Source: Myxococcales bacterium (GTDB lineage: Bacteria > Myxococcota > UBA727 > VGSZ01). From it: DNA of 64,000 nucleotides. The stretch covers positions 140,204-204,203 of the forward strand of contig JAHFED010000003.1 in assembly GCA_023248635.1 (NCBI GenBank). Direction: 5' to 3'. A program made the translations under genes and the position numbers. This document shows positions 1 to 8,834 of this stretch, in pieces (positions within the stretch are counted from its first letter, which is position 1; each line of letters begins with the position of its first letter). Below the pieces are notes generated by a model. The model saw nothing but the letters and a program-made list of their open reading frames with translations, did no database searches and was not told the DNA's origin.

Positions 1-1
1 A

Positions 2-676
2 TCGCAGGCCAGTCTCTATGGTGCGCTGCAATCCCACCGCGGTCGCTTCATTGACCGACCAACGACCATCCGCGCCGCCGAGGTCAAAGCGCGGCAGATG
101 CAAGAGGCCCGCAAGCTCGGTCTCGACGTTCCCCGCACCCTCACCACCAACGACGCCGACGCCGTCCGCGCTTTTGCCAAAGACATCCCGCAGGGCCTGA
201 TCGTGAAGATGCTGTCGTCGTTCGCCGTGCACGAAGACGGCCTCGAAAAAGTGGTCTTCACCAACGAAGTCAGCGCCAGCGACCTCGGCGACCTCAGCGG
301 CTTGCACCTCTGCCCGATGACTTTTCAGGAGAAGCTCGAAAAACAGGTCGAGCTGCGCGCCACCGTCGTCGGCAACCGCGTCTTCGTCGCCGCCGTCGAT
401 TCTCAAGCGAGTGAACGCGCCCGCCTCGATTGGCGCCGCGATGGCCGGGCTCTCGTCAAGTCCTGGAAACCCGTCGAGCTGCCCAAAGACGTCGAAGCCA
501 AGCTCGTTGCCCTGGTCGCAGGCTTCGGCCTGACCTACAGCGCCGCGGATTTCATTCTCACGCCCGATGGACGCTGCGTGTTCCTCGAGTCGAACCCCGC
601 GGGCGAATGGTTCTGGCTGCAGCTCTACGCCGGCCTGCCCATTGCCGACGCCCTCGCCGACGCCCTCGTCAGCTGA
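2..676 (+). CDS. ATP-grasp ligase, MvdC/MvdD-like, 5' partial
   Basis: C-terminal part (224 codons) of an ATP-grasp enzyme; the frame is open to the left edge, so the N-terminus lies outside the window. The stretch 'IRAAEVKARQMQEARKLGL' followed by 'PRTLTTND' matches the pre-ATP-grasp junction of the MvdC/MvdD group, and 'FLESNPAGEWFWLQ' near the end carries the metal-binding Glu/Asn of ATP-grasp folds. Enzymes of this group close ester or amide macrocycles in ribosomal peptides (graspetides). A precursor peptide or partner enzyme would lie upstream and is not visible, so the substrate is unknown. The stop overlaps the end of the convergent miaB gene by 8 bp. Confidence 0.7.
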   Translation, partial: SQASLYGALQSHRGRFIDRPTTIRAAEVKARQMQEARKLGLDVPRTLTTNDADAVRAFAKDIPQGLIVKMLSSFAVHEDGLEKVVFTNEVSASDLGDLSGLHLCPMTFQEKLEKQVELRATVVGNRVFVAAVDSQASERARLDWRRDGRALVKSWKPVELPKDVEAKLVALVAGFGLTYSAADFILTPDGRCVFLESNPAGEWFWLQLYAGLPIADALADALVS

Positions 677-2186
677 TCGTCGCCGACAACGACAGCGGCG
701 TCGCCTTCGTGATTGTGACCTTCGCGAGCGTGCCGACCAAAGACGCCGGGCCGTCGAAGGACACGATGTGATCGCCGCGCGTGCGGGCCGTGAGCCGGGC
801 GGTGCCGTCGTCGCGGATCTGCCGGGGCTTGCGACCCAGGGGATACAAGACGGTACCGTCGTCGTCACGGGGAGCGCTGTCTTGCTCCTTGGGATCGACC
901 TTGGCCGCACCTTCGACCAGCACTTGGATGCTCTTGCCGATCAAGGCCTGGTGGTGCTCGAGGGCAATCTCTTGCTGCACAGCGAGCATGCGTTGGTTGC
1001 GCTCGCGCTTCTTGGCTTCGCTGACGTCGTCGGCGTCGCGGTTGGCAGCCACTGTGTTGGGCCGCTGTGAGTACTTGAAGACGTAGACCGCTTTGTAGCG
1101 GACCTCGCGCAGCAGGGAGATCGAGGCCTCGAAGTCGTCGTCGCTCTCGCTGGGGTAGCCCACGATCATGTCGCCGACGATGGCGATGTCGGGCATGCGT
1201 TGACGTGCACGGTGAATGAGCTCGAGATAGGTCGATCGGGTGTATCCCCGGTTCATCAGTTTCAGCATGCGGTCGCTGCCCGATTGAGCCGGGATGTGCA
1301 GGAAACCGCAGATGCGCGACGACGACGCCATCACGTCGAGGGCTTCGTCGGTGAAGTCCCGCGGGTAGCTGGTGAGAAAGCGCAGGCGTGGCAGCGCGGG
1401 AACTTCGTCGTGCACCCGCTTTAACAGCTGTGCAAAGGACGTCTCACCATGCAAGTAGTGATTGATGGTCTGACCGAGCAAAGTCACTTCGACAGCACCG
1501 GCGTCGACCAGTTTTTTCACTTCGTCGACGATGGCGTCGGGGGGCCGGTGCACCTCGGGTCCGCGCGTGAAGGGCACCACGCAGAAGGAGCAGAACTTGT
1601 TGCAGCCGCGCGTGATGCGCACGTAGGCCTGGGTGTGCGACGCGACCTCGTCGACGAGGCGGCCTTGATCGAGGGCTTCGAGGCGATCCATGGCGGCGTC
1701 GAGGGTCCGGGCGCGGCGGCTGGTGTGGCCCGAGAGCGCGACATGGCGATCGCCGAGCCCCTGGGCGCGCTCGTGATCGATCTGCTCGAGCAGCGCGGGC
1801 AGACGATCGAGCTCGGAGGGTCCGACGACGACGTCGAGGTGCTTGAGCTTCTGGCTCAGCTCGTTGCCCACGCGTTCGGCCATGCAACCCAAGACGCCAA
1901 CGACGAGATCGGGGCGCAGCTTCTTTTGCTTCTGCATGACGCCGAGGCGCGAGAGCACCTTTTGCTCGCTCAAGGCCCGCACCGCGCAGGTGTTGTAAAG
2001 GACGATGTCGGCGTCGGCGTCGCTCTTCACGAAGGAGTAGCCGAGGGTCAGCAGTTGGTCGCGCACCAGCTCGCTGTCGAGGATGTTCATCTGGCAGCCG
2101 AAGGTCTCGAGGAAGACTCTCTTCTTCGGGGCCTTCGCGACGACGTCGACGTTTTCGCTGTCCAGGATGCGCAGGGACGTGGCCAT
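669..2186 (-). CDS. miaB: tRNA-2-methylthio-N6-dimethylallyladenosine synthase MiaB
   Basis: Radical-SAM methylthiotransferase acting on i6A37 of tRNAs that read UNN codons; 505 aa from the ATG at 2186. Order of domains: N-terminal UPF0004 domain with three cluster cysteines ('TFGCQMN' with C31, 'YNTCAVR', 'LGCMAE'), radical-SAM core with 'CNKFCSFC' followed by 'VVPFTRGPE', which is typical of MiaB rather than RimO, and a C-terminal TRAM-like RNA-binding segment. The frame stays open further upstream, but that part reads as Arg/Pro-rich junk and overlaps another small ORF, so the start is set at 'MATSLRIL'. There is no clear Shine-Dalgarno, and the gene may be co-transcribed with the small ORF 53 bp upstream. 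Confidence 0.92.
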   Translation of the reverse strand: MATSLRILDSENVDVVAKAPKKRVFLETFGCQMNILDSELVRDQLLTLGYSFVKSDADADIVLYNTCAVRALSEQKVLSRLGVMQKQKKLRPDLVVGVLGCMAERVGNELSQKLKHLDVVVGPSELDRLPALLEQIDHERAQGLGDRHVALSGHTSRRARTLDAAMDRLEALDQGRLVDEVASHTQAYVRITRGCNKFCSFCVVPFTRGPEVHRPPDAIVDEVKKLVDAGAVEVTLLGQTINHYLHGETSFAQLLKRVHDEVPALPRLRFLTSYPRDFTDEALDVMASSSRICGFLHIPAQSGSDRMLKLMNRGYTRSTYLELIHRARQRMPDIAIVGDMIVGYPSESDDDFEASISLLREVRYKAVYVFKYSQRPNTVAANRDADDVSEAKKRERNQRMLAVQQEIALEHHQALIGKSIQVLVEGAAKVDPKEQDSAPRDDDGTVLYPLGRKPRQIRDDGTARLTARTRGDHIVSFDGPASLVGTLAKVTITKATPLSLSATIS

Positions 2187-2239
2187 GCCCGAGGCTAACG
2201 GCCTGCTCGGTGGGGGCAATGACCCCGTTGGCGGCCGGG

Positions 2240-2386
2240 CTAACGCGGCAGGGGATCGCCTGGGAGCACGTCGGCGAAGAGGGCGTCGCAGATGGCGTCG
2301 ATCTCGGCCATCTCGTACAGGTCTTCGAGCAGCGCCAGCTCGCGGTCGTTGAAGGCGACGTGTTGGGGCAGAAGGGATGCAGCCAT
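2240..2386 (-). CDS. small acidic protein upstream of miaB
   Basis: A 48-codon reading frame (begins 'MAASLLPQHVAFNDRELALL', ends 'DVLPGDPLPR'). It has the best Shine-Dalgarno of the neighbourhood: on the minus strand GGAGG stands about 7 bases before the ATG. The translation is acidic, helix-forming and rich in Leu/Asp/Glu ('LLEDLYEMAEIDAICDALF'), unlike the Arg/Pro-rich translation of the other frames here. It lies 53 bp upstream of miaB on the same strand and could be a leader gene of that transcript. No function is recognised. It could also be a leader peptide without a function as a protein. Confidence 0.5.
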   Translation of the reverse strand: MAASLLPQHVAFNDRELALLEDLYEMAEIDAICDALFADVLPGDPLPR

Positions 2387-2414
2387 GTGGGGACCTCCGG
2401 TTCACGTTGTGATG

Positions 2415-2438
2415 TTCGAGGCGCTGGCGCGCCTTGAA
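2415..2438. repeat. short palindrome, family 1 (single copy)
   Basis: TTCGAGGCGC-TGGC-GCGCCTTGAA: 10-base arms around a TGGC centre with one G-T wobble. Compared with the consensus TTCAAGACGC-TGGC-GCGTCTTGAA found elsewhere in the window, the inner A-T pair is replaced by G-C on both arms, which keeps the pairing. It lies in the intergenic region between the divergent small ORF/miaB unit and the FAD oxidoreductase gene. Confidence 0.6.
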
Positions 2439-2508
2439 ACGGTCGCCCGCCGGCTCCCGCTGGGTCCAGTTTTCGACCAGCGCAGCACGCTGATTTCTCG
2501 TGGTCGAC

Positions 2509-3699
2509 ATGGACGCTGACGTCGTCGTCGCTGGCGGCGGCCTTGCGGGTGCTGCAACTGCGATCGCGCTGCGGACCCGCGGTCTCTCGGTGATCGTCTG
2601 CGACAAGGCGAGCTTCCCGCGGGAGAAAGCGTGCGGCGAAGGGCTTCTCCCGCACGGACTCGAGTTGCTGCAGGAGCTTGGCATTGGTGACGTCGTCGAC
2701 GACTGCGGCGGCCGGCCTTTTTCCGGCATCCTCTACCACTGCCAGGGGGTCATCGCGCGCGGCGACTTCGAAGGCGGACAACACGGGCGGGGACTGCGCC
2801 GACGCGAGCTCGATGCTGCCGTGCGCGCGCGCGCTGCTGCTCGGGGTGTGCAGCTGGTGCAGGGAAACGTCAGCGCCGTCGACGTCGACGACACCGGCGC
2901 TTCACTGCGGCTCTCGGATGGGCAGATGCTGCGCGGGCGCTTCGTCGTTGGTGCTGATGGTCCACGGTCCGTGATTCGGCATGGGCTGGGGCTCGACGGC
3001 GGCGCGCCCACCTCGGGCCGCTATGCGCTGCGCCAGCACTTCCGTTTGCGCGTGGGTGCTGCCGTCCCCGATCGCGTCGAGGTGCACGTCGGCGACGGCC
3101 ATGAGCTCTACGTGACACCCGTGGCTGACGACGTCGTCGGCGTGGCCGCGCTCTGCGAAAAGCGCGTGATGGGTGCTGGCGAGGGGAAGCCCGCCGATCG
3201 TTTGTGGTCGTTGATCGCGCGCTGTGTGCCGCTGGCCCAGCGCCTTGAGGGCTGTGCTCCCGACGGCGCGGCTCTCACGTGCGGACCCTTGCGGGTCAAG
3301 AGCAGAGGCGTGTGGCGCGGGCGCTGCGTGCTGGTGGGCGACGCGGCTGGCTATGTCGACGCCATCACCGGCGAGGGCATGAGCTTGGCGCTGAAAACCG
3401 CGATGTTGGCCGCTGACGCCATCGCCGACGTCGTCGCTGGGGGTTCGTTGAGCAGGTGCTTCGAGCGTTACCGCCAGCGGCGCATGCAGGCCTTTCGCGA
3501 CCACGCGATCCTGACGCTCGGATTGGTGGAGCTCGCGCGCCATCCCGTCTTCGCCAAGCGCACCATCGCGCGTCTGGCGCGGGATCCGGCGCTCTTCACG
3601 CGTCTGCTCGCCGTCAACAACGGCACGCGCCCGCTGCTCTCTTTGGGGCTCGGCGATTTGGCGAAGCTGGCGCTGGGATCGTCGATGGCTAGGGCTTGA
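2509..3699 (+). CDS. FAD-dependent oxidoreductase, geranylgeranyl-reductase-like
   Basis: About 396 aa flavoprotein of the p-hydroxybenzoate hydroxylase/geranylgeranyl reductase superfamily. Visible parts: N-terminal FAD-binding Rossmann motif 'VVVAGGGLAGAATA', the 'KACGEGLLPHG' stretch typical of this group, 'VVGADGPRSVIRHGLGL' (the DG motif region), and 'VLVGDAAGYVDAITGEG' (second FAD contact). The substrate cannot be told; isoprenoid reduction or aromatic hydroxylation are both possible. ATG at 2509 was chosen; a GTG at 2500 in the same frame is the alternative and neither has a good ribosome site. The gene diverges from the miaB unit and its end overlaps the convergent lipoprotein gene by 11 bp. 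Confidence 0.75.
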   Translation: MDADVVVAGGGLAGAATAIALRTRGLSVIVCDKASFPREKACGEGLLPHGLELLQELGIGDVVDDCGGRPFSGILYHCQGVIARGDFEGGQHGRGLRRRELDAAVRARAAARGVQLVQGNVSAVDVDDTGASLRLSDGQMLRGRFVVGADGPRSVIRHGLGLDGGAPTSGRYALRQHFRLRVGAAVPDRVEVHVGDGHELYVTPVADDVVGVAALCEKRVMGAGEGKPADRLWSLIARCVPLAQRLEGCAPDGAALTCGPLRVKSRGVWRGRCVLVGDAAGYVDAITGEGMSLALKTAMLAADAIADVVAGGSLSRCFERYRQRRMQAFRDHAILTLGLVELARHPVFAKRTIARLARDPALFTRLLAVNNGTRPLLSLGLGDLAKLALGSSMARA

Positions 3700-5680
3700 C
3701 GATCTGCACCGTGGTGTCGCCGGCGATCACCAGATCGGTGCCGACGACGACGACGTCTTGGGGATTGAGGATGGGGGCTCCTTCCAAGCTCACACGCGAG
3801 CCCGCGGGAAGAGCGCCGGACAAGAGGGGGTCGCCGACGACGAAGCGGGAGGAAAGGTCAGCCACGTCGACTCGACGGATCACCTGGCCGCCAGTTTCGG
3901 CGACGTAGAGCACGTCGAGCCCGCCTTCGACGGCGGCGTGCAAGCTCGAGGGAAAAGACAAGAGCGCAACCGTTGCGTCGCCGTCGATGGAGCCCTGAAA
4001 ACCCGCGGTGCCCAACACCACGCTCACAGCACCAGTGACGACGTCGACGCGATCGATGGTCTGGTTTTCGTTTTCACTGACGAAGACGTCGCCGCCAACG
4101 ATGGCGACACCAATGGGAAAGAGCAGGCCAGAGCAGACCAAGCGCACGCTGCCGTCGTCGAGGTCGATCTCGCTGAGCGTGCCCGGCGTCGACGAGATCA
4201 CGTAGAGCAGGCCGTTTTCCTCGTCGAGGGCGACCTCCCAGGGATCGTCGACCGCTGCCACCGTCGCCATGGTGCCGGCGACGAGATCGAGCTTCTTGAT
4301 GCTGTCGGCTCCATTGGCGGCGACGTAGAGGGTGGTGCCGGCAGCGTCGAGGGCCAGGCCGGCGGGGAAGTCGAGCTCGGCCACGGCGAAGGCGCCGTCG
4401 ACGTCGCCATCGCGCTCGGGTCCGCCGATCAGGGTGCTGGTGGCGCCATCGACGAGGTCGACGCGGCGGATGGCGTGGTTGATCGAATCGCTGACCAACA
4501 CGCTGGTGCCTGAGAGCTCGCTGACGATCGACGCTGGCAGGGCGAAGCGCGCATCGATGCCGGCGCCGTCGACGTAACCCACCGGGCGCTGTGGTCCGGT
4601 CAGTCGCCTGAGCTCGGCACCGTCGAATTCGAAGAGCGCGCCCTGGTTGTCGGCCATGACGACGACGTCACCAGCTGCCCCGCTGCGGGTGGCGAAGGGC
4701 GCAAAGAAGCCCGGGCTGTCGGTGACGACGGTCGTCACGGTGGCGGCCAGCAGATCCAGCACGCGCAGGCGCCCGTCGAAGCCGCCGAAGACCAGGGTGC
4801 TCTGGTTCAAGAGCGCGAGCCCCTGGGGTGCATCGAGAGTGGCGCTGGCCGCGGATCCGTCGTCGCTGCCCGCGTTGCCGGTGCCGGCGATGGTGTCGAT
4901 GAAGCCCGAGGTGGTGTCGACGGTGACCAGCACATTGTCGAAAGTGGCGGCGACATAGAGCGTGCCTGAGGCTGCATCCAGGGCCATGGAGCCTGGGCCA
5001 TCGAGGGCATTGGTGAGAGTGAAGACGTTGTCGCCGTCGACGTCGACGACGCGGATGGAATTGTTGATGCGATCGGCAACGTAGATGAGGCCCCGATCGG
5101 CATCGATCTCGAGGTCGTGAAAGAGGAAGCCGAAGCGCGCGGCCGCGAGCTTGCCTCCTTTGTCGCCGGGAGAATCACAGTCACCCGAGACCGTGGTCGT
5201 CTGGCCGGTGACGGGGTCGAGGTGGCGCAAACAGGGGCCGTCGCCGAACCACACCGTTTGGTCGCGGGGATCGACCACCAACCCGCGCGGCCCACCCAGG
5301 CGCACCTCGTCGCAGGCGCCGTCGACCGCACCGACGTCGAGGGGAACGCCGACCAGCGTCGTGCTCACATTGTTTTCGTCGATCTTGCGCAACGTGCCGT
5401 TGAAGATGTCGCTGATCACCAGCTCTGCACCCGAAACCCCGATGCCGCCGACGCCGTTGAAGCGAGCAGAGCTGCCGTCGACGAAGCCGGTGGCCGAATC
5501 TCCCGCCAGCACGATCAACACGCCGCGCTCCGCCGACGACGGCGCTGGCCCCAGGGTGCGCGGAGCACAGGGCCCCGCCACTTCGCCTTCGCCTTCCCCT
5601 GCCCCTTCGGCCGGCACCAGGGGACATCCGACCAAGACGACGACGAGGGGCATGACCACGACCGTGAGGGCGTTGCGCAT
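3689..5680 (-). CDS. secreted NHL/SMP-30-type beta-propeller lipoprotein
   Basis: 663 aa. The signal peptide ends in a lipobox ('VVVLVGC', C19), followed by a short acidic GEGEGE spacer ('AEGAGEGEGEVAG') like that of the large lipoprotein at 51.6 kb. The rest is made of repeating blades with motifs such as 'GGPRGLVVDPRDQTVWFGDG', 'PAGLALDAAGTTLYVAANG' and 'DAPQGLALLNQ', which is the NHL-repeat pattern of a beta propeller. It is expected to sit on the outer membrane or in the periplasm and to bind ligands; no catalytic site is evident. The start at 5680 was chosen because the signal peptide begins there; the frame is open about 50 bases further up. Confidence 0.75.
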   Translation of the reverse strand: MRNALTVVVMPLVVVLVGCPLVPAEGAGEGEGEVAGPCAPRTLGPAPSSAERGVLIVLAGDSATGFVDGSSARFNGVGGIGVSGAELVISDIFNGTLRKIDENNVSTTLVGVPLDVGAVDGACDEVRLGGPRGLVVDPRDQTVWFGDGPCLRHLDPVTGQTTTVSGDCDSPGDKGGKLAAARFGFLFHDLEIDADRGLIYVADRINNSIRVVDVDGDNVFTLTNALDGPGSMALDAASGTLYVAATFDNVLVTVDTTSGFIDTIAGTGNAGSDDGSAASATLDAPQGLALLNQSTLVFGGFDGRLRVLDLLAATVTTVVTDSPGFFAPFATRSGAAGDVVVMADNQGALFEFDGAELRRLTGPQRPVGYVDGAGIDARFALPASIVSELSGTSVLVSDSINHAIRRVDLVDGATSTLIGGPERDGDVDGAFAVAELDFPAGLALDAAGTTLYVAANGADSIKKLDLVAGTMATVAAVDDPWEVALDEENGLLYVISSTPGTLSEIDLDDGSVRLVCSGLLFPIGVAIVGGDVFVSENENQTIDRVDVVTGAVSVVLGTAGFQGSIDGDATVALLSFPSSLHAAVEGGLDVLYVAETGGQVIRRVDVADLSSRFVVGDPLLSGALPAGSRVSLEGAPILNPQDVVVVGTDLVIAGDTTVQIVKP

Positions 5681-5724
5681 ACTTTGGGTGTCCCCTGCTT
5701 TGCGTGCTCCGTAAACGGCATCGC

Positions 5725-7719
5725 TCACACGAGCAGAGCGAAGGCCTTTTGCAGGGCATTGGGCCCATCGTGCTCCAGCGCGCGTCGCAGCTCGTCGTCG
5801 ACGTCACCATGCAGGAATCCCTCGAGGCGAGCGCGCAACGCCTTGGACAACGGGCGCGTGTTCAACAATTCCACCAGCGGATCGACTGGGCGATCCGGCG
5901 ACGGCGCAGCCTCGGTGACGGTGGAGGTGCGGGACCGCGCTCGCCCCGGTCGGCGCTCACCCAGCCAGGCGTCGACGTCGGCGGCGCTGCGGCTGTTGAG
6001 CACCAGCGCGGGTTCGATCCACCCGCGCCGGGCCTGCCACACGGCGTGCTGCAACAGCCCGGTCTCTGACACCGTGGTCGCAGCGGAGCTCAGCGAGAGC
6101 AGCGCGCCGGCGGCGCGATCCGCGCGACAACCGCGGGCGGAGAGATCGAGGCGCTGGGGATCCCCGCTGACCTCGACGGCGACGTGCTCCCGCGCCGCGC
6201 TCAACAGCACCGGGTGCAGGTCGAGGTCGGCGCCGTCTTGCACCAACAACCGCCGTCCGGTGGGCCGGGCGAGCACGTCCAGCGCCCCCGACGACACGGC
6301 CTTCAGCAAACGCGCGGTCTGCGCCGCCTTGGCGAGATCGAAGACTGAGAGCAGGGGCTGAGCACAGCCAACGACGACGTCGACGGCGGCGCGCAGGGTG
6401 GCAGGGACTTGCACCCCTCCCGCCTTGTCGATCAAGACCTCGACGCCGCAAAAGACGCGGAGCTGCAGGCGATCTTCCAGCGCGCGGGCCTGGCGGACGA
6501 AGGCGGCGACGTCGTCGACTTCGTGCAGGGGGCGGATCCAGGTTCCGTAGGCGTGGCCCCGCGCCTTCGAGGCAGCCAGCAAATCCGCGGCTTCGGCGGC
6601 GGAGCGGGCTCGCAACCCAAGGTCACCGCGCAAGTCCGACAGCTCGACGAGCCGGGGCAAGCGGCCAGCGTCGGCGGCGTCGATCTCGCCGTCGCCCTCG
6701 CGCAATTCGGGGACGATCAGCGGCAGGCCCACAGCGGCAAAGAGGTCGCCTTCGACGGTGCCGGGGGTGATGCGCCGCGCGATCTTGCGGTTCTCGTCGC
6801 CGTGGTTACGCCCAAAGAGCTTGCGCTCCCACACGCCGTGTTCGCTCACCGCGAGCTTCCTTTGGTTGGCCCGCAGCCGCACCTGGATGTTGTGCTGCTT
6901 GCTGCCCGTGAAGTAGTGAAGCCCCGCACCGAAGCTCTCGACGACGACGATGCGCAGATCGGCCTGCATCGCCCCCCGCCCCGGCACACCCTCGAGCACC
7001 ACGCTGGCCCGCGACTCACCGGCCAAGAGCACCTCTTTCACGCCGGGGAAGGCCAAGAAGCGCTGCACGCAAGGGGCGGGGCGGGCCGTCGCCACCAGCA
7101 CATCCAGATCGCCCACGGTCTCTTTTCGTCGTCGGGCGCTGCCGGTTTGCTCGACCCGCACCACCGCGGGGTCTTCCTTGAGCCAATCCACCAAACGAGC
7201 GCCGAGCAGGAGGGCGTCGCGCAACAGGAGGCGCGGCGGTGGACCGATCTTGAGCTCGTCGAGGTGGCTGATCACCCGGTCGACGGTCTTGTCGCCGACG
7301 CCGGGCAGGGCGCGCAGCAGGCCGTTGCGCGCCACCCACTCCAGCTGCTCGCGGTTGCTGACGCCGAGCATCTCGAAGGCGAGGCGCGCGTGGCGCGGCC
7401 CCATGCCTCGTACGTGCAACACCTCACGCAGCCCCGTCGGCAGACGCTGCAGGAGCTTCTGGTGATCGGCGCAGGTGCCGGTCTGCAAGATCTGCTGAAT
7501 GCGCTCCACCGAGCCGGCGCCGATGCCGCGGATCGACGTCAAACGGTTGAGCAAGAGCAGCTCGCCCACCGGCGTCGTGAGCTCCTCGAGGATGCGCGCC
7601 GTCGTGCGAAAGGCGCGCGAGCGGTAGAGATCGCCCCCGGCAATGGCGAGGAGCTCTCCCATCTCCAGGAACACAGCAGCGACGTCGGCGTTGTCCACGG
7701 CTCGCTGTTCTTGTTGCAT
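5725..7719 (-). CDS. polX: family X DNA polymerase (PolX) with a degenerate PHP domain
   Basis: 664 aa from the ATG at 7719. N-terminal helix-hairpin-helix and 8-kDa regions ('LTSIRGIGAGSVERI', 'RALPGVGDKTVDRVI'), then the polymerase palm with 'TGSARRRKETVGDLDVLVA' (the paired catalytic Asp, near residue 205) and a third Asp in 'MQADLRIV'. The C-terminal third aligns in order with the PHP 3'-5' exonuclease domain of bacterial PolX, but its metal ligands are gone: 'GDLGLRARS' stands where 'DLHxHTxxSDG' is expected and 'VLARPTGR' where 'AHPTGR' is expected. So gap-filling polymerase activity in base excision repair is likely, while proofreading/AP-endonuclease activity is probably lost. It is divergent from the ATP-grasp gene at 7768, 48 bp away. 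Confidence 0.85.
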   Translation of the reverse strand: MQQEQRAVDNADVAAVFLEMGELLAIAGGDLYRSRAFRTTARILEELTTPVGELLLLNRLTSIRGIGAGSVERIQQILQTGTCADHQKLLQRLPTGLREVLHVRGMGPRHARLAFEMLGVSNREQLEWVARNGLLRALPGVGDKTVDRVISHLDELKIGPPPRLLLRDALLLGARLVDWLKEDPAVVRVEQTGSARRRKETVGDLDVLVATARPAPCVQRFLAFPGVKEVLLAGESRASVVLEGVPGRGAMQADLRIVVVESFGAGLHYFTGSKQHNIQVRLRANQRKLAVSEHGVWERKLFGRNHGDENRKIARRITPGTVEGDLFAAVGLPLIVPELREGDGEIDAADAGRLPRLVELSDLRGDLGLRARSAAEAADLLAASKARGHAYGTWIRPLHEVDDVAAFVRQARALEDRLQLRVFCGVEVLIDKAGGVQVPATLRAAVDVVVGCAQPLLSVFDLAKAAQTARLLKAVSSGALDVLARPTGRRLLVQDGADLDLHPVLLSAAREHVAVEVSGDPQRLDLSARGCRADRAAGALLSLSSAATTVSETGLLQHAVWQARRGWIEPALVLNSRSAADVDAWLGERRPGRARSRTSTVTEAAPSPDRPVDPLVELLNTRPLSKALRARLEGFLHGDVDDELRRALEHDGPNALQKAFALLV

Positions 7720-7767
7720 CCGAGGGGCGCCGCCGCGACTTCTCACCCGCGGTAGGCTGCGCCCGCC

Positions 7768-8811
7768 ATGAGTGTGGTGCTCTTTCCGAATTTCGGCGGC
7801 GAAGAGGGCGACCCCCCTCCCACCGACGGCGGCCGCCCCTCCTCTCGGGCCGCGCCAACGGCCCAGGCATTGGTACTGCGCCACCTGGCCCAGGCCTGGA
7901 CCGAGATCTTCTCACCAACAAGCGCCTTCGGCGACGTCGACGACGCTGGCGCTTTGCTGGTGGCGTGGCTCAACACCCGCCGCGCCGCCGACCAGGCCCA
8001 GCGCCTGCGCTGCTCCCTCTTTGGCAGCCCTCCCGACATCGTCGACATCGTGCACGACAAAGCCTTCTGCGCCGACGTCGTCGCCCGCCACCAGCTCTTG
8101 CCTGCCGAGGTGCTCGAGACCCTCAAGGTGATCGATCCCGCCGACCTCGACGTCGACGCCCTGGCCAAAGCGATTCTGCCCCCGCGCTGGCTGAAAAACT
8201 CCCGTTTTGGCTACGCGTTCAAACCGCGCTTTGGATCCTCCGGGCGAGGACGGGTGGACTCGCGCCGTCCCCAAAGCGAGTGGGCACAGGCCCTGCCCCG
8301 GCTGCGGGCCCGCGGCGGCGTCGTCGTCGAACCCTGGTTCAACCGGGTCGTCGATCTCTCGGCCATCTGGCGCATTCATGACGACGGCCGCATCGCTTTG
8401 CTTGGCACCACCACTGCCCTGGTGTCCCCCAGCGGCGTGTGGGGTGCGGCGGAAATGATCATCGACGACGACGGCATCCCCCGCTCGGTGGGCCGCAGTC
8501 CTGCACCGGGTCAGCAGGGCCATGCCATCTCGGTCTGGGAGCGGCAGCTGGTGGACGAGAGCTTCTTCGTCGTCGAGGCCGCCGCCAGCGCTGGCTATCG
8601 CGGGCCCTGCGGCGTCGACGCCTTTGTTTTCAAGGGCCCCACGGGCATGCCCCTGTTGCGGCTCGTGGAGCTCAACGCGCGCTTTACCGCCGGTTTGGTG
8701 GCAGTGGCCCTGGCCCTGGCCAGCAAGCAACGGCAGCCCGGAAGCGTCCTGATCTTCCAGCCGTCGACGTCGCCAATACTGTTTTCGCGTTCGGCGCCAG
8801 CTTCGGAGTAA
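7768..8811 (+). CDS. ATP-grasp-like protein of unknown substrate
   Basis: 347 aa. The middle and C-terminal parts look like an ATP-grasp fold: 'YAFKPRFGSSGRG' (nucleotide-binding Lys and glycine loop), 'GGVVVEPWF' (the hinge), 'GPCGVDAFVF' and 'LLRLVELNARFTAG', whose Glu-x-Asn-x-Arg pattern is the usual metal/phosphate-binding end. The N-terminal 100 residues resemble no family I recognise. No peptide or amino-acid partner gene is adjacent, so the ligase substrate is open. A TAGGCT hexamer at 7753-7758 stands 9 bases before the ATG, and there is no Shine-Dalgarno. Confidence 0.6.
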   Translation: MSVVLFPNFGGEEGDPPPTDGGRPSSRAAPTAQALVLRHLAQAWTEIFSPTSAFGDVDDAGALLVAWLNTRRAADQAQRLRCSLFGSPPDIVDIVHDKAFCADVVARHQLLPAEVLETLKVIDPADLDVDALAKAILPPRWLKNSRFGYAFKPRFGSSGRGRVDSRRPQSEWAQALPRLRARGGVVVEPWFNRVVDLSAIWRIHDDGRIALLGTTTALVSPSGVWGAAEMIIDDDGIPRSVGRSPAPGQQGHAISVWERQLVDESFFVVEAAASAGYRGPCGVDAFVFKGPTGMPLLRLVELNARFTAGLVAVALALASKQRQPGSVLIFQPSTSPILFSRSAPASE

Positions 8812-8834
8812 GGTGCGCGACCTCGGAGATCACC

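Noticed and set aside
669..2729. Longer MiaB beginning at 2729
   Set aside because: The extra 180 residues are Arg/Pro-rich, overlap the small ORF and the palindrome at 2415 and reach into the divergent FAD gene; the family N-terminus fits the ATG at 2186.
6409..7755. 448-codon plus-strand frame opposite polX
   Set aside because: Antisense shadow; His/Gln/Ala-rich with no motif, while the minus strand encodes clear PolX motifs.
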